From Nocardia cyriacigeorgica (GTDB lineage Bacteria > Actinomycetota > Actinomycetes > Mycobacteriales > Mycobacteriaceae): a stretch of 64,000 nt of DNA. The position numbers and the translations under genes are program-made. The stretch covers positions 1-64,000 of the forward strand of contig NZ_JARWNX010000024.1 of assembly GCF_029868385.1 (NCBI RefSeq), given 5' to 3'. A model generated the notes under the pieces. The model ran no database searches, was not told where the DNA came from, and saw nothing but the letters and a program-made list of their open reading frames with translations. Positions 57,750-64,000 of this stretch are shown piece after piece (the stretch's first letter is position 1; every line of letters starts with the position of its first letter).

Positions 57750-58403
57750 ATGATCACCAGCTGGGGTACACCGGCGTGGATCCGGGTGCTGCGATTCGCG
57801 TTCGGCGTGCTGGGAGTTCTCGCTCTGGCCTGGATACCGATCCGCGCTATCGGTGAATCCGGGTTCTCCACCAGCAACTACTTCAGCTACTTCACCATCC
57901 AGTCGAATGTGCTCGGTGTCGTGGTGTTGCTGGTCGGCGCGCTGGCCGACCCCGGTGCTCGCCGATGGCAGGCCGTGCGCGGGGCGAGCGCGCTGTATCT
58001 GCTCATCACCGGTGTGGTGTACGCGATATTGCTGGCCGATATCGACGTCATGCTCACCGACCGGTGGATCAACGACATCCTGCACCGGCTGCTGCCGCTG
58101 GTGATGATGCTCGACTGGGTCCTGGTGCCGGTGAGTCTCGGCCGCACCGGACGACTGCTCGGCGCCCTGCTGATCTACCCGGCGGTCTACGGTGCGTATT
58201 CGCTGATCCGCGGCCCGATCGTGGACTGGTATCCGTATCCGTTCCTCGATCCCCGCGAACAGGGTTATATCTCGCTCGGCATCGGTCTCGTGGTGCTCGC
58301 CGGTGTGTTCGCGCTGCTGGCGGTGGCCGTCGTCGCGCTCGGCGGGCTCGCGAGCCGCTGGCAGGATGGACGGCGAACATCCGCCGAAGCGAGGAGCGCC
58401 TGA
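57750..58403 (+). CDS. Pr6Pr family membrane protein
   Basis: 217 residues with six membrane helices and the family pattern NYFSYFTIQSNVLGVVVLL and YPAVYGAYSLIRGPIVDWYPYPFLDP. Pr6Pr (FAR-17a/AIG1-like) proteins may include fatty-acid-ester hydrolases in eukaryotes; bacterial members are uncharacterised. ATG 57750 is chosen. It overlaps the aminotransferase by TGATG. Confidence 0.85.
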   Translation: MITSWGTPAWIRVLRFAFGVLGVLALAWIPIRAIGESGFSTSNYFSYFTIQSNVLGVVVLLVGALADPGARRWQAVRGASALYLLITGVVYAILLADIDVMLTDRWINDILHRLLPLVMMLDWVLVPVSLGRTGRLLGALLIYPAVYGAYSLIRGPIVDWYPYPFLDPREQGYISLGIGLVVLAGVFALLAVAVVALGGLASRWQDGRRTSAEARSA

Positions 58404-59626
58404 TGGGATCACTGTGGCACGGTTTCGCCGATATGGGCGCTGTCGAACGCGACGGTGCCTTTGTCGTGGCGCGGGGTGAGGGTGCCTACATCTGGGACGA
58501 GGCGGGTAACCGCTACCTCGACGCCACCGCGGGACTGTGGTTCGCCAATGTCGGCCACGGCCGCAGCGAGATCGCCGACGCCGTCGCGCAGCAGCTGTCG
58601 CGGCTGGCCCACTATTCCAACTTCGGTGATCTCGCCGCGCCCGTCACCCGGGAGCTGGCCGAACGGTTGGCCGCGCTGGCGCCGGTGCCGGGCAGCAAGA
58701 TCTTCTTCACCTCCGGCGGCTCGGATTCGATCGATACCGCGGCCAAACTGGCCCGCCGCTACTGGCATGAACTCGGCAGGCCGGACAAATCGATCATCGT
58801 CGGTCGCCGCCTCGCCTATCACGGCATGCACGTCGCGGGCACCGCGCTGTCGGGGCTGACGCCGAACCGCGAGGGGTACGGCGAGTTGATGGCCGATGCC
58901 CGCACCGTCGAATGGGATGACGCCAAGGCGCTGCTGGCGCTGATCGAGGACCTCGGCGCCGACCGCATCGCCGCGTTCTTCTGTGAACCGATCATCGGCG
59001 CGGGCGGGATCTACCTGCCACCCGAGGGTTATCTGAACGAGGTGCGCCGCATCTGCCGCGATCACGACATCCTGTTCGTCGCCGACGAGGTGGTCACCGG
59101 TTTCGGCCGCATCGGCGGATCCTGGTTCGCCTCCACCCGTTTCGGTCTCGAACCGGACCTGATGACCACCGCCAAGGGCCTCACCTCCGGCTATCTGCCG
59201 ATGGGCGCGGTGTTCATCGCGCCGCGGGTGGCCGAACCGTTCTTCGCCGGCGGTGTGTGGTGGCGCCACGGCTATACCTATGGTGGTCACGCCGGTTCGG
59301 CCGCCGCGGCCATGGCCAATCTCGACATCATCGAACGTGAATCCCTGCTCACCGCCGCAGCGCAGCTGGAATCGGCCCTGCGCCATCATCTCTCGCCGCT
59401 GGCCGACCATCCGCGGGTCGCCGAGGTCCGCAGCGGTCTCGGCGCCGTCGCCGCTATCCAGCTGGCCGATCCCGCCGAAGCTCCCGACATGGTCAAAGCG
59501 TTGCGCACCCACGGTGTTTCGTCACGAGCGGCAGGAGCGGGCGCGTTGCAGATCTCCCCGCCGTTCGTCACCACCGATACTCAGCTCGCCGAACTCGCCA
59601 CCGCATTCACCCGCGCCCTCGGCTGA
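58403..59626 (+). CDS. Class III PLP-dependent aminotransferase
   Basis: 407 residues, omega-transaminase type. The FTSGGSDSIDTAAKLARRYW phosphate-binding loop, CEPIIGAGGIYLPPEGYL, DEVVTGFGRIG with the PLP-contacting Asp, and Schiff-base Lys in TTAKGLTSGYLP are all intact. It is a cytosolic enzyme transferring an amino group from a distal amine or amino acid; the substrate is unknown. It begins 1 base within the preceding stop (TGATG), so it is co-translated with the Pr6Pr protein. Confidence 0.93.
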   Translation: MGSLWHGFADMGAVERDGAFVVARGEGAYIWDEAGNRYLDATAGLWFANVGHGRSEIADAVAQQLSRLAHYSNFGDLAAPVTRELAERLAALAPVPGSKIFFTSGGSDSIDTAAKLARRYWHELGRPDKSIIVGRRLAYHGMHVAGTALSGLTPNREGYGELMADARTVEWDDAKALLALIEDLGADRIAAFFCEPIIGAGGIYLPPEGYLNEVRRICRDHDILFVADEVVTGFGRIGGSWFASTRFGLEPDLMTTAKGLTSGYLPMGAVFIAPRVAEPFFAGGVWWRHGYTYGGHAGSAAAAMANLDIIERESLLTAAAQLESALRHHLSPLADHPRVAEVRSGLGAVAAIQLADPAEAPDMVKALRTHGVSSRAAGAGALQISPPFVTTDTQLAELATAFTRALG

Positions 59627-59794
59627 TCCCTACCACGGTTCGCCCGGCCGAAGGTGCTGTGTCACGGCGCCGCCGGGGGTCTGCATGTCCAGCCGAGTCC
59701 GCCGCGGGAATCCATCGTAAAAGGCGCCGGGCCGCCTGCCGCGATGCGACCATAGGAGCGGCGTCACGGTCGCTGCGGCGAAAGGTGGTGGGAT

Positions 59795-60433
59795 ATGGCG
59801 GAATTCGTGCTCGAATATCCTGCATTGCGGTGGTCGGTGGTGGTCGCGTTCCTCCTGGCCGGGGTGGTCGTCGCGGCACGCGCGATGAGTGCTGTTCCCG
59901 TGGCGGCGGCCTCCGTCGCGTCCGCCCGTGGACCGGCGTCCGTCGCACGTCTTACCGGCGCGCACGATCGGGAATCGGATGCGGCGCATCTGATCATGTG
60001 CGCGGTGATGCTGGCGATGCTGGTGTTCCCGGTGCAGGCGCATGCGCACGCGATGCGTGGGGTGCTGATCGCGATGACGGTCGCTTTCGCGATGTTGCTG
60101 GTGGTCCGGGTGGTGGAGTGGCATGTCGACGGTCGGGCGCTGCCGGTGGCGCGGGCGAGCGCGCTCGGATATCACGTGATCGCGGCCGCGGTGATGCTGT
60201 ACGCGATGTCCGGTCATACCGCGAGTGGGCATACGGGCGGGCCTGCCGTGATGCCCGCGATGGGGTTGGCGGCGCTGTTCGTCGTGGACGCCGGTGTACT
60301 GCTCGCATGCACTGCCACCGGACGACCTCCGCGCTGGCTCGCCCACGCCGGTGCGCATCCCGGCGGGTTCGTGCCGCATATCGTCATGGACCTCGGTACC
60401 GCCTACATGCTGGTGGCGGCGGTAGCGGGCTGA
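59795..60433 (+). CDS. DUF5134 membrane protein
   Basis: 212 residues with six membrane helices. DAAHLIMCAVMLAMLVFP, several His residues in helices (HAHAMRG, GYHVIAA, GGFVPHIVMDLGTAYM) and the start YPALRWSVVVAFLL are typical of the DUF5134 family of actinobacterial membrane proteins. The role is unknown; such genes are often near copper-related genes, but no metal gene is adjacent here. It converges on the PhzF gene, 15 bases away. Confidence 0.83.
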   Translation: MAEFVLEYPALRWSVVVAFLLAGVVVAARAMSAVPVAAASVASARGPASVARLTGAHDRESDAAHLIMCAVMLAMLVFPVQAHAHAMRGVLIAMTVAFAMLLVVRVVEWHVDGRALPVARASALGYHVIAAAVMLYAMSGHTASGHTGGPAVMPAMGLAALFVVDAGVLLACTATGRPPRWLAHAGAHPGGFVPHIVMDLGTAYMLVAAVAG

Positions 60434-60448
60434 TCCGGCGCCCGCCGA

Positions 60449-61123
60449 CTACAGGTCGACGATGGAATCGGCGACCACGCGCCCACCGAGCCGGACCCAG
60501 CCGTCGGAATCCCATTCGGTGAAGATCTGCGAGCCCTGCCCCTGGGTGATGACCAGGCCGCGTCGCAGCAGCGCCGTCAGCGCGACCGCGGCCGCGCCGG
60601 TGGCCTCGTCCTCGGTGATTCCCATAGCGGGTGCGAACATCCGCGAACGCAGCGCACCACGGTGCTCATCGGTCCATGCCCACAGATAATGCGAGCCCTC
60701 GGTGAAATCGGCGGGGTCGACCATGCTGAGTTCGTCGGGCTGCTCGAGCTGACGGAAGGCGAAATCCGGTGCCCAGGTACCGCGCGCCTTGACCCAGACC
60801 AGGCCGTCGGACAGCTCGACCGGTACCGGTCCGGCCGGAACCTCGAGGGTGTGGACCGGCAGACCGTGCTCGGCCAGCCACCAGCCGGTGCCCACCGATG
60901 GATGCCCGGCGAACGGCAGCTCCACCATGGGGGTGTAGATCCGTACGCGAGCGATCTCGTCGACCGGTTCGTCCACGAATACCGTCTCGCTGTAGCCGAG
61001 ACGGGACGCGAGAGCTTGTCGTTGGGACTGCTCGATTTCCGCGGCCCGCACGACACCCAACTGGTTGCCGAATCGTCCGGCCGGGTCGGTGAACACTCGC
61101 AACACTTCAGCCTGTGTGCCCAT
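60449..61123 (-). CDS. PhzF family isomerase-like protein, short
   Basis: 224 residues against about 280 for typical PhzF. FTDPAGRFGNQLGVV, the SETVFV segment with the presumed catalytic Glu, VELPFAGHPSVGTGWWL and EDEATGAAAVALTALL are present, so both halves exist; loops are shortened. ATG 61123 is chosen. Family members isomerise small metabolites; the substrate here is unknown. It is monocistronic. Confidence 0.85.
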   Translation of the reverse strand: MGTQAEVLRVFTDPAGRFGNQLGVVRAAEIEQSQRQALASRLGYSETVFVDEPVDEIARVRIYTPMVELPFAGHPSVGTGWWLAEHGLPVHTLEVPAGPVPVELSDGLVWVKARGTWAPDFAFRQLEQPDELSMVDPADFTEGSHYLWAWTDEHRGALRSRMFAPAMGITEDEATGAAAVALTALLRRGLVITQGQGSQIFTEWDSDGWVRLGGRVVADSIVDL

Positions 61124-61211
61124 GTCAGCCGAGCGTACTAGGCGCGGGTGCTGCCGTAGGACCCTCCATGTCATACATCACAGCAAATAGCTGGCAAACA
61201 TCACTGGACGA

Positions 61212-61244
61212 CAATGGCCCCGACCGCTCGGGTCGGGGCCATTG
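61212..61244 (-). terminator. Hairpin after ahpD
   Basis: CAATGGCCCCGACC (61212-61225) pairs fully with 61231-61244 around a 5-base loop, 20 bases beyond the ahpD stop. There is no U-tract. It ends the ahpC-ahpD unit. Confidence 0.75.
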
Positions 61245-61263
61245 AATCGGCAGAGAGTGCAGG

Positions 61264-61803
61264 TCAGACCGTGGCCGTGGCCAAGGCCTCGGTGGACTGC
61301 ACGGCCTGGCCGACGCCGGCAACGATCGCGGCCGCGCGCAGCGCCTCGAAGATCACCTCACGCGAGACGCCCTCTTCGCGCAGGGTGTGCTCATGCGCCT
61401 CCAGGCAGTGCTGGCAGCCGTTGATCGAGGACACCGCGAACGACCACAGCTCGAAATCGGCCTTGTCGACACCGGGAGTACCGATGATCTGCATGCGCAG
61501 ACCGGCCCGCAGATCGTCGTACTTGCCGTCGAGGAATGCCTTGCCGCGGTAGAACACATTGTTCATACCCATGATGGACGCGGCGCCCAGCGCGGCGTTG
61601 TAGGCCTCCGCGGACAGGGTGTCGGCGGCTTCCTCGGCGATCTCGCGCAGCGTGGTGGCCGAGCGGGTCGCGGCCGCGGTGGCCAGCAGGGTGCCCCACA
61701 GCTGCTGTTCGTTCAGCACGGTGGTGCGCGCGATCGAGGACAGGTTGAGCTTGAGGTCCTTGGCGTACTCGGGTAGTGAGTTCTTCAGATTGTCGATGCT
61801 CAT
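61264..61803 (-). CDS. ahpD: Alkyl hydroperoxide reductase AhpD
   Basis: 179 residues, the AhpD fold with catalytic CQHCLEAHE (Cys-X-X-Cys, plus His). It reduces AhpC in the mycobacterial peroxidase system. The N-terminal [23 protein letters not shown] and the trimer-forming [15 protein letters not shown] are typical. It lies 18 bases after ahpC and in the same transcript. Confidence 0.97.
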   Translation of the reverse strand: MSIDNLKNSLPEYAKDLKLNLSSIARTTVLNEQQLWGTLLATAAATRSATTLREIAEEAADTLSAEAYNAALGAASIMGMNNVFYRGKAFLDGKYDDLRAGLRMQIIGTPGVDKADFELWSFAVSSINGCQHCLEAHEHTLREEGVSREVIFEALRAAAIVAGVGQAVQSTEALATATV

Positions 61804-61821
61804 GGTGTGTCTACCTCGAAA

Positions 61822-62409
61822 TCAGACGCTCGCGGCCAGCAGCTCGCCGGCGTTGATGGTCGGGTCGCCCTTCTTCCAGTTGCAGGCGCACAGCTCATCG
61901 GACTGCAAGGCGTCGAGCACGCGCAGCACCTCGTCGACATTGCGGCCGACCGAACCGGCGGTCACCGAGACGAACTGGATCTCGTTGTTCGGGTCGATGA
62001 TGAAGGTGGCGCGGTCGGCGACGCCGTCGGCGTTGAGAACGCCGGTGGCGGCGGCCAATTCGCGCTTGAGGTCCGACAGCATCGGGAACGGGAGGGTCTT
62101 GAGATCCTCGTGCTGGGCCCGCCACTGGAAGTGCACGAACTCGTTGTCGACCGAGGCGCCGAGCACCTGGGCGTCACGGTCGGCGAACTCGTCGTTCAGT
62201 TTGCCGAACGCGGCGATCTCGGTCGGGCAGACGAAGGTGAAGTCCTTCGGCCAGAAGAACACGATCCGCCATTTGCCCGCATGGTCGTCGCTGGTGATCT
62301 GGGTGAAGTAGTCGTCAGGCTGCTGAGCGTCGACCTTCGACAGGTCACCGCCGATCACCGCGGTGAGGTTGTACGCCGGGAACTGGTCGCCGATGGTCAG
62401 CAGGGCCAT
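61822..62409 (-). CDS. ahpC: Alkyl hydroperoxide reductase AhpC (2-Cys peroxiredoxin)
   Basis: 195 residues, the size of M. tuberculosis AhpC. The peroxidatic Cys is in DFTFVCPTEIAAF, and the resolving pair is in DELCACNWKKGDPTI. The ATG at 62409 is chosen because GAGGAG has correct spacing; the first ATG (62415) lies on the ribosome site itself. It detoxifies peroxides and peroxynitrite with AhpD. It is divergent from oxyR, its known activator. Confidence 0.96.
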   Translation of the reverse strand: MALLTIGDQFPAYNLTAVIGGDLSKVDAQQPDDYFTQITSDDHAGKWRIVFFWPKDFTFVCPTEIAAFGKLNDEFADRDAQVLGASVDNEFVHFQWRAQHEDLKTLPFPMLSDLKRELAAATGVLNADGVADRATFIIDPNNEIQFVSVTAGSVGRNVDEVLRVLDALQSDELCACNWKKGDPTINAGELLAASV

Positions 62410-62530
62410 GCTCATCTCCTCGTCATGTCGGTAACCGGCGTGATCGAGTGATCAGCCGGGTGCGCAAAAAAGCTCGTCTGTGATCTTGCCCAAGAACCGG
62501 TAAAAGGTAAAGGTGATAGGTCGCACTACA

Positions 62531-62560
62531 CTGATAGGCGTGACTGATCAGACTTATCAG
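62531..62560. promoter_or_regulatory. CTGATA...TATCAG dyad over the oxyR start
   Basis: CTGATA (62531-62536) and TATCAG (62555-62560) flank a palindromic CTGATCAG (62544-62551). Position over the oxyR GTG would suit autoregulation. Mycobacterial OxyR sites include related TATC/GATA dyads, but the match is loose. Confidence 0.3.
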
Positions 62561-63448
62561 CCAACCCTGTCGCAGCTGCGTGCGTTCGTCGCGATCGCGG
62601 AGTACCGGCATTTCGGCACGGCTGCGGCCCGGCTCAATGTGAGCCAGCCCACGTTATCGCAGGCATTGGCCGCGCTCGAACACGGCCTCGGGTTGCAGCT
62701 GATCGAACGCAGCACCCGGCGTGTATTGGTGACCGCGGCGGGCATGCGATTGCTGCCGCAGGCGATGGCGACGCTGGAGGCGGCCGACCGATTCCTGGCC
62801 TCGGCGACCGGCGACGGCCTCGGCGGCACGCTACGCATGGGCATCATCCCGACCGCCGCGCCCTACATCCTGCCGTCGCTGCTGCCGGCACTGCGCCGCA
62901 AACTACCCGCGCTCGTACCGCAGGTGATCGAAGATCAGACCGCTCGCCTGCTCGACGGGTTGCGCACCGGAATCCTCGACGTCGCGGTGCTCGCCCTGCC
63001 CACCGACGCATCGGGCCTGGTCGAAATCCCGCTGTACACCGAGGAGTTCGTCCTGGTGCTGCCGCGTGAGCACGAGCTGGCCGGACGCATCGATATCGAA
63101 CCCGCCGCACTGGACGAGCTGCCCATGCTGTTGCTGGACGAGGGCCACTGCCTGCGGGACCAGACCCTCGAGCTGTGCCGCTCGGCCGACGCTCATCCCG
63201 CCGCGGTCGGTGATACCCGTGCGGCATCACTGGCGACCGTGGTGCAGTGCGTGGCGGGCGGACTCGGCATCACCCTCATCCCGGAGATGGCCGTGGCGGC
63301 CGAAACCGGTCGCGGCACCCTGGAGACGGCCCGCTTCGCGAACCCGGCCCCCGGTCGCACCCTCGGCCTGGTCTTCCGGGCATCGACCGCGCGCGCCGAC
63401 GATTACGCCTACCTCGCCGAGATCATCCGTACCCAGCGTCCCGCCTGA
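62540..63448 (+). CDS. oxyR: Peroxide-sensing LysR-type regulator OxyR
   Basis: 302 residues. The N-terminal HTH is LSQLRAFVAIAEYRHFGTAAARLNVSQPTLSQALAALE; the regulatory domain has the redox pair in DEGHCLRDQTLELC, as in E. coli Cys199/Cys208. In peroxide it activates ahpC and antioxidant genes. GTG 62540 gives the expected start TDQTYQPTLSQLRAF. It is divergent from ahpCD. Confidence 0.95.
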   Translation: MTDQTYQPTLSQLRAFVAIAEYRHFGTAAARLNVSQPTLSQALAALEHGLGLQLIERSTRRVLVTAAGMRLLPQAMATLEAADRFLASATGDGLGGTLRMGIIPTAAPYILPSLLPALRRKLPALVPQVIEDQTARLLDGLRTGILDVAVLALPTDASGLVEIPLYTEEFVLVLPREHELAGRIDIEPAALDELPMLLLDEGHCLRDQTLELCRSADAHPAAVGDTRAASLATVVQCVAGGLGITLIPEMAVAAETGRGTLETARFANPAPGRTLGLVFRASTARADDYAYLAEIIRTQRPA

Positions 63449-63538
63449 GCCGACCGTTGCGCAGCGCCCGGCAGCGTCGTCGGGACGGTCGATCGTATCG
63501 AGCCCATGCCGCGCGTCGCAGGCTGAGCGCCGAATCCG

Positions 63539-64000
63539 TCAGTCCGCGGTGCGCAGTGCGAAAGGTTCGATCGCGCCGCGTATCAGGGCGCGGGCGTCGA
63601 TGGTGGCGGGGCGGTAGGGCAGGGTGGTGAGGCGGTCGGTCATACCTGGTACCGGATCGTCGATGCGATCGACCAGGCCGAACAGGAACGACCATTCGTG
63701 CTCATCGCTGCCGTAATGGACCACGGTGCCGAACTGTTCGTGGAAGCGGCGCCAGGAACGCTCGAGGGTTTCATTGCGCCACATGGTCGCGCAGCCCGCC
63801 TGTGCGCTGAGCACACCGCCGGGGGCCAGCACCGCGCGACATCGCTGGAGGAACTCCGCCCCGTAGAGGCGGTTGTGCTGCGCGTCCTCGACGCGTTCGT
63901 CGGGCAGGTCGATCACGATGACGTCATAGCGCACACCGTCGGCGGCGGCCTCGGTCAGGAAGTCCCAGCCGTCGGCGAAATGCACCCGGATCGGGCCGGA
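63539..64000 (-). CDS. Spermidine/spermine synthase-like protein, 5' end cut by window edge
   Basis: 154 C-terminal residues are visible; the frame runs off the right edge, reading SGPIRVHFADGWDFLTEAAADGVRYDVIVIDLPDERV. This is the SAM/decarboxylated-SAM-binding region of polyamine aminopropyltransferases; Asp in IDLPDE is the expected catalytic proton acceptor. The C-terminus contains YRPATIDARALIRG. Many actinobacterial relatives have N-terminal membrane helices and uncertain substrates; those would lie outside this window. Confidence 0.78.
   Translation of the reverse strand, partial: SGPIRVHFADGWDFLTEAAADGVRYDVIVIDLPDERVEDAQHNRLYGAEFLQRCRAVLAPGGVLSAQAGCATMWRNETLERSWRRFHEQFGTVVHYGSDEHEWSFLFGLVDRIDDPVPGMTDRLTTLPYRPATIDARALIRGAIEPFALRTAD

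Overview
The window is a high-GC actinobacterial chromosome segment. Gene content and order match the Mycobacteriales, and the proteins look like a Nocardia or close relative (inference from recognised sequences; no database search was possible). The backbone follows the Mycobacterium tuberculosis Rv2773c to Rv2718c block: dapB, two small conserved genes, dapA-rnj, ftsK, pgsA-cinA-clgR-pspA-pspM, a glycosyltransferase and DUF3046 gene, recA-recX, miaB, miaA, dapF, hflX, fadE20-like, lexA, nrdR. As in corynebacteria and rhodococci, gluABCD sits between recX and miaB. RecA carries no intein.

Layout. 1-8 kb: an edge-truncated small protein, a VOC protein, dapB with two co-oriented genes, a three-gene signalling cassette (NarL-type regulator, histidine kinase, degenerate kinase-like membrane protein), a YcaQ-type DNA glycosylase and a ribbon-helix-helix protein. 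8-14 kb: dapA-rnj and ftsK. 14-16 kb: tRNA-Tyr, a possible short minus-strand transcript with a 40-codon ORF, and terC. 16-21 kb: argA-yciI on the minus strand, then pgsA-cinA and the envelope-stress genes clgR, pspA and pspM behind a SigE-like promoter. 21-27.6 kb: accessory genes (acyl-CoA dehydrogenase/TetR pair, OsmC, PIG-L deacetylase, glycosyltransferase, CGNR regulator divergent from a truncated flavoprotein-like gene). 27.6-33.3 kb: recA with two DNA-damage promoters, recX, gluABCD. 33.5-45.2 kb: tRNA modification (miaB, miaA), an RNA methyltransferase, dapF, hflX, an acyltransferase and an acyl-CoA dehydrogenase. 45.2-48.6 kb: a decayed methyltransferase, an SDR/reductase pair divergent from an IclR-type regulator, and a degenerate 30-bp tandem repeat. 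48.7-53.1 kb: lexA, a divergent SOS-box gene, a secreted protein, nrdR. 53.1-64 kb: hrpA, a Pr6Pr membrane protein, a class III aminotransferase, DUF5134, PhzF, ahpD-ahpC divergent from oxyR, and an edge-truncated spermidine-synthase-like gene.

Common themes are diaminopimelate/lysine synthesis (dapB, dapA, dapF), DNA damage response (recA, recX, lexA, the ChiZ-like gene, ftsK, YcaQ-like glycosylase), envelope and peroxide stress (clgR-psp, ahpCD-oxyR), and RNA processing or modification (rnj, miaA, miaB, SpoU methyltransferase, hrpA, hflX). Many genes overlap by 4 bases (ATGA or GTGA), which decides several starts. No CRISPR array, insertion sequence, prophage or rRNA operon was seen.
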